Position numbers and translations under genes: made by a program. DNA of 64,000 nt from positions 62,001-126,000 of the forward strand of contig CAWEKI010000007.1 in assembly GCA_963809695.1 (NCBI GenBank), in the 5' to 3' direction. The notes under the pieces were generated by a model. The model was not told where the DNA came from. It did no database searches and saw only the letters and a list, made by a program, of their open reading frames with translations. This stretch comes from JAGDMJ01 sp963809695. GTDB taxonomy: Bacteria; Bacteroidota; Ignavibacteria; UBA10030; UBA6906. Positions 43,674 through 53,733 of this stretch are shown in pieces. Each line of letters begins with the position of its first letter. Within the stretch, counting starts at the first letter, position 1.

Positions 43674-44932
43674 TGTGCGGTCCTTACGCGAGTGAACCAG
43701 AGAATCGCGGCGAATGCAGCCACAGTGTACATGTACCAAAGGTACGCCAGCGGGTTATTATAGAAGGTGAAGAGAATGACAAACAAGCAGAGACCATACG
43801 CTGCGATGTTTTTCACTTCGGGTTTCCTGCGCATTGCGTAATAGATCGAACCAAAGAGCAACCCGAGGAACAAGGGGAAAAGAAACACGCCGATGATGCC
43901 AAAATCGCGCAGGTAGATCCAGTATGAGGTATACGTATTGTATCCACTGATAAGGTATGGCGTGTCATCGAACGCAAAATACCCCTGGATCCAGTGTTTG
44001 AGACCGACAATCGCGAGAACGAAATCGAAGGTGTAAAAGCCGAACGTGTGATGATCGAGCTTGTCACTCGCTCGCGCAAAGTTCTCCAGATTCATGGCGA
44101 AGTACATGTACGGCTCCGTCAGGAGGGCATACTTGGCCGGGAACTTCATGCGGGAGGTTTGATACAAATAGAGGATGAAGAATTGGATGCCCGAACGGAG
44201 GGTCGAGACCCAGTAGAAAAACCCCACGGCAACCCCCAGGTACAGTCCCATAGTGGCGGCACGGAGGTGCCGCGTGGCGTAGTAGATCAACAATATGCAC
44301 ATGAACGCCGTGAGGATCAGCTGAAACCTTTGCAGGAGAAAGAAGTAGAGCAACATGGACGCTGCCGACATCAGCTTCAGCAGCCACTTTCTGTTCCGAT
44401 GCCCTTTGACCAGAAGGTGATACACGACGGTGAAGAAGACGATAATCACCACGTTGTGCAGGAACATCCCAAGGCCGAACATTGTGAATTCGTACCGGGA
44501 AAGGCCGGGCCGAAAGCTGAAAAGCGGGGGGACAACGCCTTTGATATAGCGGATGACCATGAAGGCTGTCACAAAGAGCACAAACATGATTGTCACTGCG
44601 GCGAAAAGCTTGCCTTCATCCACGCTCTGGTTTTTCCACTGCTCCCGCATGGTCTGAAGAGACACGAGCGGCTTGTTGATGTTCAGGACATACGCCCCGA
44701 AAAGGCCTGTGAGAAACGCTGAGGGTCCCAGCAGCAGGATGATCCAGCTCTGCGTCGACCATTCGTTTTGCATCCGGCTCAGCTTCAGCTGGACAAGCCC
44801 GAGGATGAGAAGCCAGAGGATGCTGAACACCCGCGCAGGGGAAAAAGGATCGCTACCCTTGCGCAACGTGAAGGCGATCACGACGAAGCAGCCCAGGAAG
44901 CAGAGTATGGAAAGAGTAGTCATGGCGATCAC
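43670..44932 (-). CDS. Wzy-like oligosaccharide repeat-unit polymerase
   Basis: This 420-residue protein has about 11-12 membrane helices and larger extracytoplasmic loops. It contains a YTSYWIYLRDFGIIGVFLFP segment, typical of O-antigen polymerase (EpsG/Wzy-like) proteins, which are otherwise poorly conserved. The position between a flippase and GT genes supports the call. The GTG start overlaps the flippase stop as GTGA; an ATG three codons later is possible. Confidence 0.8.
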   Translation of the reverse strand: MIAMTTLSILCFLGCFVVIAFTLRKGSDPFSPARVFSILWLLILGLVQLKLSRMQNEWSTQSWIILLLGPSAFLTGLFGAYVLNINKPLVSLQTMREQWKNQSVDEGKLFAAVTIMFVLFVTAFMVIRYIKGVVPPLFSFRPGLSRYEFTMFGLGMFLHNVVIIVFFTVVYHLLVKGHRNRKWLLKLMSAASMLLYFFLLQRFQLILTAFMCILLIYYATRHLRAATMGLYLGVAVGFFYWVSTLRSGIQFFILYLYQTSRMKFPAKYALLTEPYMYFAMNLENFARASDKLDHHTFGFYTFDFVLAIVGLKHWIQGYFAFDDTPYLISGYNTYTSYWIYLRDFGIIGVFLFPLFLGLLFGSIYYAMRRKPEVKNIAAYGLCLFVILFTFYNNPLAYLWYMYTVAAFAAILWFTRVRTAQ

Positions 44933-46368
44933 CGAAAGGCCACGGCGCCTTTGTCCCTGGCAAACACCAGTGCCAGTTGTTCCCGCGAAAATCCCACGAA
45001 ATAGAGAGCGACTGCATAGAGGCCGACAACCACCGGTGCGGTAACCCAGAACGAAATAGTCCTCATTTGCCAGAGCACGGCCAGAATCACCGCGGTGAAG
45101 GCGAAGAGCATCAGGTTCCGTATTTCAAAGGTCCAATGCAGGATCGATTGCCGAGAGGCCACAATGAATGCGACACCCACGGCAGCGTTGGTGATGAGAG
45201 AGACCACCGCAGCACCCAGGGGGCCATACTCCGGAATCGCGAAGACGTTCAGGGCGATATTCAGCGCTGTCCCGCCCATAGCGATGAACATCCGGGTCTT
45301 TTGGCGGTGCGACGTGGTGAGCATAATGCCATAGGTGTCGACGCAATACCGGATGAACACGGTCACTGCAAACAGACGCAGCAAGGGGGCGGCTTCGCCG
45401 AATTCCGTTCCGCCATAAAGGAGCGTAATAATCTGGTCGGGGTAGGTAAACATGAGGACGCACATGGGAAGCGCCACAAGCGTCAGCGTTTTGTTCAGCA
45501 ACCGGCCGAGATGTTTCCACCGCGCCGCATCTGCTTCGTTCAGGCGTGCAAGGGCCGGGGCCATCGTCGTCACGCCGATGTCCACGGGGATAAGGGCGAG
45601 GGCCACGATCTTGAATACCGACTGGTAAATGCCCACGGCATGATCTCCCTTCCAGAAGGCCAGCAGCACGGTGTCAATCCAGAAAAAAAGCGCGCCGAAG
45701 ACGAAGTTCAATCCGAACACGACCACCTGGCGCCAGACCAAGCGCCATCCCGTGAAATCCAGAACGGTGACCTTCGCGCGGGCAAGGCGGGATCCGATGC
45801 GCGCGCAGGAGAGCACGCCGATGATCCGTGTGCCGACGAAACAGAGCGCGACTGCATAGAGCGGCGCATGGACAAGCCCGAGCACGATCAGCAGGACAAG
45901 GAGCGTAATGTTTGTCCAGAATGAGATCTTCGTTTCGTGCTGAAACTCCTCGAAGCCCTTGAAGAACGCGAAGAAAAAGGTGTTGAGGGACGAAAACAAC
46001 ACGTAGAAGGAGAAAATCTCCACGAGGAGCGTGGTTGCCGGCGTGAGCGTCTTCCAGAGCGGCAGCGTCATCATCGCCACCGTGGCAGCAACAGCGAAGA
46101 GGAGCTTCAGCGAATAATATCGCTGGGCGAAGACCGCAGCATCCGCCTTGTGGCGCGCGATCTCGGTCGGCAGGAGCATGTCGAACCCGAAATCGGCGAA
46201 CAGAAGAAAAATGGTCGAGAGCGTGTGCGCTGTCGTGAATTGGCCGAACGCCTCCACCCCGTAGAGCCGTGCGATGCCGACAAACATCAGCACATTGGTC
46301 AGCAGGCGAATCAGTTGTGAGAGAAACGCGAAGAACGAGTTTCTCTTGATGTGTGCACCCTGGGCCAT
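44929..46368 (-). CDS. Wzx-type polysaccharide flippase
   Basis: This 479-residue protein has about 12-14 membrane helices and the N-terminal pattern KRNSFFAFLSQLIRLLTN, then IARLYGVEAFGQFT, typical of the polysaccharide_synt family. It would export undecaprenyl-linked repeat units for the Wzy-like polymerase encoded directly downstream. Its start is 10 bp after the Wzz-like gene end. Confidence 0.9.
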   Translation of the reverse strand: MAQGAHIKRNSFFAFLSQLIRLLTNVLMFVGIARLYGVEAFGQFTTAHTLSTIFLLFADFGFDMLLPTEIARHKADAAVFAQRYYSLKLLFAVAATVAMMTLPLWKTLTPATTLLVEIFSFYVLFSSLNTFFFAFFKGFEEFQHETKISFWTNITLLVLLIVLGLVHAPLYAVALCFVGTRIIGVLSCARIGSRLARAKVTVLDFTGWRLVWRQVVVFGLNFVFGALFFWIDTVLLAFWKGDHAVGIYQSVFKIVALALIPVDIGVTTMAPALARLNEADAARWKHLGRLLNKTLTLVALPMCVLMFTYPDQIITLLYGGTEFGEAAPLLRLFAVTVFIRYCVDTYGIMLTTSHRQKTRMFIAMGGTALNIALNVFAIPEYGPLGAAVVSLITNAAVGVAFIVASRQSILHWTFEIRNLMLFAFTAVILAVLWQMRTISFWVTAPVVVGLYAVALYFVGFSREQLALVFARDKGAVAFR

Positions 46369-46378
46369 CGGGCGCTCC

Positions 46379-47650
46379 TTAACGGCGCCGCAGGCGCAGG
46401 CCGAACCAGTCGGACCGCCAGGTGGAAATCAGTGAGGCAAACCTGCCGGGCTGCGCGGCATCCAGCCGGGCAATCATTTCACGCACGAAGATCACCAGGA
46501 GCGCAGCCAGGGTGGAAAGTACCAGAGCCATCATGGCGTACAACGACACCTTGGGTTTCGCCTTCCGCTCTGCCGGGCCCGCACGATCGAGGACTACCAC
46601 GGAAGGGGTCTCCCGCCGTTCCTCGACCTTCGCCTGTTCATATAAAGGAGTGATAAACTGCAGGATTTTGTATTGAATCTCTACATCCCGGAAGCGCCTG
46701 ACATATTCCGCTCCAAGATCGGGCACTCTGTTGAACGGCACAAAGACCTTCATCTCTCCGTCCGCCTTTCCTGCGCCGGAATTCATTTGTGACAACTTGT
46801 GCCGCAGCTCGTCGATCTCGATCTCCATTGCCGCCACCGAGGGGTTATCCGCCGACTGGGTGCGCCGCAGCACCGCCGCCTGCACTTCCTTGAAGGCAAG
46901 CTGTGCGGTGATCTCGGCAGCCGCCTTGATCGATGCCTCGGTCTGCTCAGGCATGGCAATAATTCCGTAGCGCTTTTGAAATCCCGTCAGGGAATCTTCC
47001 GCCGCGGCAAGGTCACTCAGGTTCTTCTTGTATCGCTGCTCGATAAACTCACGGTTGCCCCGCGCGTTCTGCACCTGCAGCTCTGTGTTGGCCCTGTTGA
47101 GCTCGTCAACGAAGAAATTCGCCATATTGGCAGCACGCTGCGGATCTTTGTCATAGACGCTGATCGTCAGGTTCCCCTCGCTCTCCACGCTGAACTCGAC
47201 GTTGGAGAGAAGCTCTTTCATGGTCTTTTCGCCCGGGTAGGCGGTGATGTCGTAAACGTGCACCAGATCAAATTTCTGGATGACGGCGTTCAGTACCGTC
47301 CCGCTCTTGAGGATGGCCAGGTAGCGGTCGGTTTCCGGGTTGCTCCCCAACGCAGAGAGAGCCCGCCCCGGAGAAAACGTCTTTGCCAGCGATGCAATGC
47401 CCTCCAGACCCCCCAAGAGGTCCGCCTTCTCGGCCGGGAACACCGAGGCAGTGGATCTGTACCAGCGCGGCGCCAGGAATGCTCCCACCGTGACCACGAG
47501 TGTCGTCCCTAGAACGAACCAGGAGAGGAACCTGCGATACCGTGTGAGCACGGCAAAAAGATCAAGGACCGTCGAGGATGGCGCGTCATGTTTGTCTGTT
47601 TTCGCTTCCCAGTAGGATTCAGGTTGTTCCATTATTTCCTTCTTGTCCAC
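46379..47650 (-). CDS. Wzz-type chain-length determinant without kinase domain
   Basis: This 423-residue protein has a cytoplasmic start, a membrane helix (about residues 43-63), a long periplasmic region with coiled-coil segments (about 185-320) and a second helix (about 370-392) after a Pro-rich stretch (LDRAGPAERKAKPKVS). This is the Wzz polysaccharide co-polymerase plan. No BY-kinase domain follows, so chain-length control is of the kinase-free type or uses a kinase encoded elsewhere. Confidence 0.88.
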   Translation of the reverse strand: MDKKEIMEQPESYWEAKTDKHDAPSSTVLDLFAVLTRYRRFLSWFVLGTTLVVTVGAFLAPRWYRSTASVFPAEKADLLGGLEGIASLAKTFSPGRALSALGSNPETDRYLAILKSGTVLNAVIQKFDLVHVYDITAYPGEKTMKELLSNVEFSVESEGNLTISVYDKDPQRAANMANFFVDELNRANTELQVQNARGNREFIEQRYKKNLSDLAAAEDSLTGFQKRYGIIAMPEQTEASIKAAAEITAQLAFKEVQAAVLRRTQSADNPSVAAMEIEIDELRHKLSQMNSGAGKADGEMKVFVPFNRVPDLGAEYVRRFRDVEIQYKILQFITPLYEQAKVEERRETPSVVVLDRAGPAERKAKPKVSLYAMMALVLSTLAALLVIFVREMIARLDAAQPGRFASLISTWRSDWFGLRLRRR

Positions 47651-47672
47651 TGTTCATGTCCTCCCATACAGC

Positions 47673-49346
47673 TCACTTTGGCGTCCGGATTAAAATCACC
47701 ATCGTGGCTATCGTCGCAAGGATACTGGCAATCTGTGCGTACAACGTGATGTAATGCGAGAAAGGGTACGAGATATCTTTGGGGACCCAGATATAGTCGC
47801 CGTCGTCCACCGTGGTCTCGCTCGGATCAAGCCACGTACGCGTCCCGGCCTTAATGATCATCACCTCGGATGTGCGAGCCTCGCCGGTGAATCCACCCGC
47901 TTCCCTGATATAATACTCGAAATCCTTCCCGGTCGAAAAGTCGACGTTTCCCGGTGTTGCCACCTGGCCGAAGACAAACACCGTACTTTCATGCCCCGGG
48001 ATCTGAATCCTGTCGTACGGCCGGACGATCACATCCTGGGAAGAATCTCCCTTGACGAACAGGTCATGGAAGTCTACCGCCACCATCTCACCTTTCAGGC
48101 GCAACGCGGTCTCCGTCATGTAGTAGCTGGTGTCCTGGGTGGAAAGGCTGGACCGCATGCTCAGGAGTTGTTCCCTCTCGATTTCGCCAAGCGTGCTTTC
48201 TTCGTGGATGCGCATTCTGGTCATCGTGGCTGCCCGGAGGTTCGCGCTGGGAAGCAGGCCCCCCGCATTTCTGATAACGTCAGACACCTTCGTGGCCCCG
48301 CGTGTAATCGGATACTCCCCTGGGCGTGCCACAGCCCCATCAACCCGGACCCGGTAGTTCTGCCGGAGTTCTTGCAGCTGAGGAATGATCAGCCGGTCCC
48401 CGGGTTGCAGGGCCATATCCGGAATCGTATGCTCAACAATTCCACGGGCATTGACGAGAAGGGTATCCATTTTTTGGCCATCCATGGAAAGCCGAGTGAG
48501 AATGGCATGTTCCGGATCGGCATTTTCGGGATATCCCAATGCCATGGCGATCAACCCGGACAGGCTGTCCCCTGGCACATATTCGAAATTGGCGCCGCTC
48601 ATGACGCCGCCAAACACCCCCAGCGAATTGTCGCTGATCAACCGCTGGGGAACGTACACGTTGTCCCCTTCGCGAAGGTACGGATTATTTGCACCCACTC
48701 CCATAGCCCGATACTTCGCAAGATCAACGCGCCGGAGGGAACCGTCACGCCCCCGGACCACGATCCTGCGCTCAGACATCCCAAGCCTCTGTCTCAGCAG
48801 TTGGGCGGAATATTCCTCGACCGTCATGCGGTCCGAAGGGAACGTGTTGCTCATGGCGATCAGGTTATCCACCCTCTGCACGGCATAGACCTCTTTTTTC
48901 CCCTCCTGAAGCACATACCCGTTGATGTTGACCGTCACCTTTCTCGGCGTCAGAAGCGTCAGCGAGATCTCTGCGTGGATGTACTTCCTGGAGGTTACCA
49001 GCGTGACCTTTTTTTTGAGCTGATCAAGCGTCAGGCCGTTAACATCCACCACGCCCACATTGGGAATGAGAAGACTTGCTTCAGGCGTCACGGTGAGCTG
49101 GAGATCCACAGGCGAGGCCGACCAAATGCTCAGAGCGAGCACATCACCCGGCCCAACGACATACTCGGACGGATCAACGGGCGCATCAAGCGGGACCGGC
49201 GTTCGCAGATCCGCCGCCTTTGGTTGTTGGGTCCGGAGGTCTTTCAGAGTATTGAGGTCCGGAAAATTCAGAGCGTCCTTCATTTGTGCTCTGCTCGCAC
49301 CCGACAGCACAACGCACGCAAGGAAAAGAGAGAGGAAGATCCTCAT
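47673..49346 (-). CDS. Wza-like polysaccharide export protein with SLBB domains
   Basis: This 557-residue protein has a signal peptide (about 1-20), a Poly_export domain starting YVVGPGDVLALSIW (about residue 62) and several SLBB-like repeats (RVDGAVARPGEYPI, VFVFGQVATPGNVDF). Near the C-terminus is an amphipathic or membrane helix (ITLYAQIASILATIATMVIL). No lipobox Cys is present, unlike Wza. It would form the outer-membrane exit of the exopolysaccharide. Confidence 0.92.
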   Translation of the reverse strand: MRIFLSLFLACVVLSGASRAQMKDALNFPDLNTLKDLRTQQPKAADLRTPVPLDAPVDPSEYVVGPGDVLALSIWSASPVDLQLTVTPEASLLIPNVGVVDVNGLTLDQLKKKVTLVTSRKYIHAEISLTLLTPRKVTVNINGYVLQEGKKEVYAVQRVDNLIAMSNTFPSDRMTVEEYSAQLLRQRLGMSERRIVVRGRDGSLRRVDLAKYRAMGVGANNPYLREGDNVYVPQRLISDNSLGVFGGVMSGANFEYVPGDSLSGLIAMALGYPENADPEHAILTRLSMDGQKMDTLLVNARGIVEHTIPDMALQPGDRLIIPQLQELRQNYRVRVDGAVARPGEYPITRGATKVSDVIRNAGGLLPSANLRAATMTRMRIHEESTLGEIEREQLLSMRSSLSTQDTSYYMTETALRLKGEMVAVDFHDLFVKGDSSQDVIVRPYDRIQIPGHESTVFVFGQVATPGNVDFSTGKDFEYYIREAGGFTGEARTSEVMIIKAGTRTWLDPSETTVDDGDYIWVPKDISYPFSHYITLYAQIASILATIATMVILIRTPK

Positions 49347-49349
49347 CGG

Positions 49350-50363
49350 CTATACCTCGTGGTACTGTTTCTTGTAATAGGTCTGATACTCGCCCGTCAT
49401 AACGCGCTTCCACCACGGCTCATGCGTCGCGTACCACTCGATGGTTTCGGCAAGTCCCTGTTCGAACGTGTGTGCCGGCGCCCAACCCAGCCCTGCCATG
49501 ACCTTCGACGCGTCGATCGCATAGCGCCGGTCATGCCCGGGACGGTCCTGCACGAAGCTGATCAGACTCTCCGGTTTCCCCAGGTGCTTCAGGATGAGCT
49601 TCACAATGTCGATGTTCTTCCATTCGTTGTTCCCGCCGATGTTGTACACCTCGCCGGCCTTCCCCTTGTGAAGAACGAGGTCGATCGCGGCGCAGTGGTC
49701 GTTGACGTGGAGCCAGTCGCGGACATTCAGCCCGTCGCCGTAGACAGGGAGAGGCTTGTTATGGAGCGCATTGATGATCATCAGCGGGATCAGCTTTTCG
49801 GGAAACTGATATGGTCCATAGTTATTCGAACAGCGCGTCACCACGACGGGGAGGCCGAAAGTGTGATGGCAGGCCAGTGCGAGCAGATCCGAGCCAGCTT
49901 TGCTTGCGGCGTAGGGACTGTTGGGATGCAGCGGAGTGGTCTCCGTGAACTTCCCGGCCGCACCGAGCGAGCCGTAGACCTCATCCGTCGAGACATGAAC
50001 GAAACGGCTCACGCCGGCGGCCCGCGCCGCATCGAGCATGATCTGTGTCCCTGCAATATTGGTCTGGACGAACACGGCACTCCCCATGATGCTGCGGTCC
50101 ACGTGAGTTTCTGCGGCGAAGTGGACAACCGTGTCGATCCTGAAGTCCCGCATTGCCGCGCCAACCTCGTCCGGGACGCAGATATCCCCCCGGACAAAGC
50201 GGTACCGGGGATTCTCGGCGACATCCTGAAGATTCTCGGGGTTCCCCGCGTAGGTGAGCTTGTCGAAATTGACGACCTCGAAGTCGGAGTGTCCGCGCAG
50301 GAGATATCGGACGAAATTGCTGCCGATGAATCCCGCTCCGCCGGTGACCATCACATGTTTCAT
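49350..50363 (-). CDS. rmlB: dTDP-glucose 4,6-dehydratase
   Basis: This 337-residue extended SDR enzyme has GGAGFIGSNFVRYLL, the YxxxK pair in SPYAASKAGSD, the STDEVYG motif and VTRCSNNYGPYQFPEKLIP, all diagnostic for RmlB. It makes dTDP-4-keto-6-deoxyglucose. rmlA and rmlD are not in the window, so the end product may be rhamnose or an amino sugar built with the DegT enzyme. Confidence 0.96.
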   Translation of the reverse strand: MKHVMVTGGAGFIGSNFVRYLLRGHSDFEVVNFDKLTYAGNPENLQDVAENPRYRFVRGDICVPDEVGAAMRDFRIDTVVHFAAETHVDRSIMGSAVFVQTNIAGTQIMLDAARAAGVSRFVHVSTDEVYGSLGAAGKFTETTPLHPNSPYAASKAGSDLLALACHHTFGLPVVVTRCSNNYGPYQFPEKLIPLMIINALHNKPLPVYGDGLNVRDWLHVNDHCAAIDLVLHKGKAGEVYNIGGNNEWKNIDIVKLILKHLGKPESLISFVQDRPGHDRRYAIDASKVMAGLGWAPAHTFEQGLAETIEWYATHEPWWKRVMTGEYQTYYKKQYHEV

Positions 50364-50366
50364 GCG

Positions 50367-50840
50367 CTAGTCCAGGATGAATATGGTGTTGGGATCCGCT
50401 TCATGACGAACCTCGTCCACAGGGTCCTTTTTCCCCTTGCCGCCATAGAGTCTGTTCGGAAGGTTGATTACCATGCCGGATTTCCCACCGACATTCCTGT
50501 ACGCATGCACGACCCCGGGAGGAATCACAATGGAGCGCGGGGAATTCTCACCCGCATAAATGACCTGCCGGGTCAGGTATGTGGGGGAATCTCTTCTGTT
50601 GTCCCAGAGGAAAATCTTGAAATCCGAGGGTCCGATGAAGGCAAAGTTGTCGGATTGATCCACATGCTCATGCGGACCCCGGGCCACGCCCGGATGCGTC
50701 ATCGAGACGTATGCCATGACAGGCAAGTAATGCGGATCAATGTCATCCTCGCGGAACAACTCGGTAAGCCAGCCCCGATCGTCAACATACTTGGGGAGGT
50801 CCCTGACGATCACGTCCTTGATAACGCCCCGTTTGAACAT
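50367..50840 (-). CDS. dTDP-4-dehydrorhamnose 3,5-epimerase-like cupin
   Basis: This 157-residue cupin has DDRGWLTELF, RGPHEHVDQSDNF and IPPGVVHAYRNVG, which follow the RmlC pattern. It is shorter than typical RmlC (about 180 residues), so epimerase or ketoisomerase activity is uncertain. It lies three bases upstream of rmlB and is the first gene after a 190-bp gap (50841-51030), which holds no gene and probably a promoter. Confidence 0.82.
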   Translation of the reverse strand: MFKRGVIKDVIVRDLPKYVDDRGWLTELFREDDIDPHYLPVMAYVSMTHPGVARGPHEHVDQSDNFAFIGPSDFKIFLWDNRRDSPTYLTRQVIYAGENSPRSIVIPPGVVHAYRNVGGKSGMVINLPNRLYGGKGKKDPVDEVRHEADPNTIFILD

Positions 50841-51030
50841 ACTTCTCCTTCTCTAAAAGGGAATACCAGTTGGAAGGGCATTCGACCCTGCCAACACCAT
50901 TGGTACAAGTGGCGGGAGGACGGTGGAACGTATTCCTTGGTAGCAAAAGGTGAGGTGGATTCCTTTCGGGAGCCCTGGCCAATACTCTCTAATTAACACC
51001 GAAAATACGAAATCCGCGGTCGAAAGTCAA

Positions 51031-52272
51031 TTAACCCCCTTGCGCCCTCATGGTCCTCTTGAGGTATAGAGGTGCGATTGACCGGGTCAAGAACCCGGGA
51101 ACAAGCCCCGCATTGAAGGCGCGCAACCCCATCCGCTGCACAAAGGAGGACAGGCTATCACGCCGGGAGGCATGCTGCATCCCGACAAATGCTTTCATTG
51201 CTTCCCGCTCTGCAATGGCTGCCATAGGTTCCCCCGCTTCCGAGGAACGCAAGAAAAACGATCGGATCCTGTCGAAATTCTGCCGCCTGATGAATGATTC
51301 GATGAATTCCTCATCCACTCCCAGGGTTTCCACTTTGTTTCCGATAACCCCACCGCAATTGGCCGCAAAGTGGGGGATCGACATAATGTTCCTGCGAAAC
51401 AGTATCTCTTCGGCAGCGGGAGTAACCGGGTTGTTCGCCCCCGGACAAACAAGCGATGCCACTACCCGGTCCGCATTCTCACCTGTGATGGGAAACTGGC
51501 GCGCACAGGGAGAAAGAATATCGACATCGAGGAGGAGCAAATCCTCGTTTTCGATCCTGTCGGCATCTTCGTATGCATTCACCAGGGAATTGCCATGCTG
51601 CTCTCTGAGCTTCAGGAGCAGTTCGATATCAAGGCCTTTCGGGTTGTAGATGGCCCCCCTTGTCGTGGAAATGGCAACGACGTAGGCTTTCTTCTTCCTG
51701 GTCATCAGCATGGCAAAGGCGCTCCCGACGGACCCGAATCCTTCGATGGCCACGGTTTTCCCTTCAAGAGTCGTTTGCATCGCAGACGTCGCCGCCTCAG
51801 CAGCAACCATGACTGCCATGGCGGTATACAGGCCGGATTTTTTCCCCCTGCCCCTTCTCGGAGACGGAACCCGTACTCCGGCACCCTTCAGTACATGATC
51901 AATATCTTCAGCGGTGACATTCATATCCGGACCGGTATAGTAATACCCCTGCCGGAGGATCGGTGCAATCAACTGGCCAAACCGATGGAGGAGGCGCTGC
52001 CTCTCGTCCAGCGGCAGATCCGGGTCTGCCCCAATCCCCGCTTTGGCACCACCCTGCGCCATATAGCTGAAGCCGTATTTCAGCGTCATGGCGCGTGCCA
52101 GAAGTCTTAGTTCATCGATAGAGACCTCCTCAGACATGCGAAGGCCGCCGCAAGCGTGCCCGCCTATCGATGCATCCACGACCAGATAGCCGCGTAGCCC
52201 GGCGGACTTATCTTGGACCGTGCAGACAAACTCAGGTTCATACTCAATCGCGACCGCCGGATGGGTTGACAT
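51031..52272 (-). CDS. Glu/Leu/Phe/Val dehydrogenase-family protein
   Basis: This 413-residue protein has the dimerisation-domain motif GGLRMSEEVSIDELRLLARAM followed by the substrate-binding QGGAKAGI lysine, and a Rossmann domain (VAIEGFGSVGSAFA). The later PGANNPVT and IPHFAANCGGVIG motifs belong to the same family. It reversibly deaminates an amino acid; which one is not clear. A location at the end of the acetyltransferase/DUF362/CapK cluster suggests that it supplies or consumes an amino or keto acid for glycan decoration (inference). Confidence 0.87.
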   Translation of the reverse strand: MSTHPAVAIEYEPEFVCTVQDKSAGLRGYLVVDASIGGHACGGLRMSEEVSIDELRLLARAMTLKYGFSYMAQGGAKAGIGADPDLPLDERQRLLHRFGQLIAPILRQGYYYTGPDMNVTAEDIDHVLKGAGVRVPSPRRGRGKKSGLYTAMAVMVAAEAATSAMQTTLEGKTVAIEGFGSVGSAFAMLMTRKKKAYVVAISTTRGAIYNPKGLDIELLLKLREQHGNSLVNAYEDADRIENEDLLLLDVDILSPCARQFPITGENADRVVASLVCPGANNPVTPAAEEILFRRNIMSIPHFAANCGGVIGNKVETLGVDEEFIESFIRRQNFDRIRSFFLRSSEAGEPMAAIAEREAMKAFVGMQHASRRDSLSSFVQRMGLRAFNAGLVPGFLTRSIAPLYLKRTMRAQGG

Positions 52273-52317
52273 TGCTGGCCCCTCTGGAAATTTCTCTATC
52301 TGGGGATAAAGGGTGCG

Positions 52318-53733
52318 TTACGAGAACAGATTGTCGAGGACGGCCTTCTGGTCAATAGACGACTCGATGAATCGGGACTTTCCATTTGCCGTCCGCGGGA
52401 TGCTCTCGACATACTCGAAACGGATGACGATGGACCGCCCAAGACGAGATCGGGCCGCTGCCACCAAGACTTCTTCATCCTGGCTGCAATAGCGGTCATT
52501 CCTGACGATCCGCAAGATGATCTCGTCCGTCGAATGCTGAATGATTTGCGCCTGCTGGACGTTTTCGGTTTCCTTGAAAATGTGGTCAAGACGGCCAACG
52601 AGCCGGCCATCCGGGGTAACGACATAGTCCTCGACCCGGCCAATGAGACCATCGAGCAGAAGACCGGACCTTCCGCAACGGCACTCTTGGTTTGCGGCAA
52701 GAGTCACCGTATCACCAATTTCGTAACGGATCAAGGGAAAAGCTTCATTTCCGAAACCGGTACAAATCAGGCGGCCCGCCTCTCCGGGCGCGCAAGCTTT
52801 GTTCCGGGCATTGAGGACCTCCACAAAACTGTATTCCATCTTCAGATGGAGTGTCCCAAACTCGCACTCCATCCCGTTGGCGGACACCTCGGTATTCCCA
52901 TAGTAATTGAGAACCTTCGTCCCAAACGCCGAACTGATCTTCTGCCGCTGGAAGTCAAACAGAGTTTCAGAAGAGGTGAATGCCGACCTGAGGTGCAGCT
53001 TCCCTGTGCCGTATTTTTCGTAGGCCAGCGCCAGGAGATACAAGGAGGATGGATAGCCCGAGATCATCAGCGGCTGGAAGCGCTCGAGCTCCCGGATGTA
53101 ATGTGGAAGATTCTTTCCTGTGAGATGATAGGAGGAAAGCATCAGCATGTTGTTTGCTAGATCGTAGGTCCAGAATGGGGGGTGTTGTCGTTCGATGAAA
53201 GCCACCGGGTGGCCGGCACAAAAGGCAATCTTGTCCCTCCCATGCAGGCTCACACCTCCCCACGAATTGTGGAGCGCACGATATGCGTACTCGCGTTGAA
53301 ACGCGTCCATGCTCACAGGAAATCCAAGCGACGTTCCGGTCGTCCCGCTGGTATGTGCCCAGCGGTGGGGTGTGCTGCGGAGGTCCCTCCTTGCGATCTC
53401 ATGCACGTGCTGGTGCACTTCGGCCTTCGGCAGCAGCGGCAACCCGCCAAAATTCCCACCGGAAAGCGCCCCGGCGTACGCCGGACGGGTCCGGTAATAT
53501 TCCGAGATTTCCAGAGCCCGACGAAGAAATTCATCGCGCCGTTGAACCTGATATTCGCGCAACCTGTCGTTCGGCCAAAATTGGGACTCCTGAAGGAACG
53601 ACAGCGTTTGCCTGAACACCTTTCTGTATCGCTCGCGGCGCTGTTTCCACCCATAGAGCGTGGCCATGAGAATCTTCCCCGGGTACGGGGAAGCAACATA
53701 GAGGGAGTGGAGCGGTCCGGATGTATAGCTCAT
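52318..53733 (-). CDS. CapK/PaaK-like adenylate-forming ligase
   Basis: This 471-residue protein has the ATP motif HTSGTTGTSLGFP, the YYGNTE motif, LIGRVEDYV and the C-terminal lysine in TANGKSRFI. These mark the phenylacetate-CoA-ligase-like CapK family, often found in capsule loci. It would activate a carboxylate as an adenylate. The ATG at 53733 overlaps the DUF362 stop as ATGA. Confidence 0.9.
   Translation of the reverse strand: MSYTSGPLHSLYVASPYPGKILMATLYGWKQRRERYRKVFRQTLSFLQESQFWPNDRLREYQVQRRDEFLRRALEISEYYRTRPAYAGALSGGNFGGLPLLPKAEVHQHVHEIARRDLRSTPHRWAHTSGTTGTSLGFPVSMDAFQREYAYRALHNSWGGVSLHGRDKIAFCAGHPVAFIERQHPPFWTYDLANNMLMLSSYHLTGKNLPHYIRELERFQPLMISGYPSSLYLLALAYEKYGTGKLHLRSAFTSSETLFDFQRQKISSAFGTKVLNYYGNTEVSANGMECEFGTLHLKMEYSFVEVLNARNKACAPGEAGRLICTGFGNEAFPLIRYEIGDTVTLAANQECRCGRSGLLLDGLIGRVEDYVVTPDGRLVGRLDHIFKETENVQQAQIIQHSTDEIILRIVRNDRYCSQDEEVLVAAARSRLGRSIVIRFEYVESIPRTANGKSRFIESSIDQKAVLDNLFS

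Noticed and set aside
47754..50996. A 1080-codon plus-strand open frame opposite the Wza-like, rmlB and rmlC-like genes
   Set aside because: It lies fully antisense to three genes with clear family motifs. Long antisense frames are expected at this G+C content, and its translation resembles no protein family.
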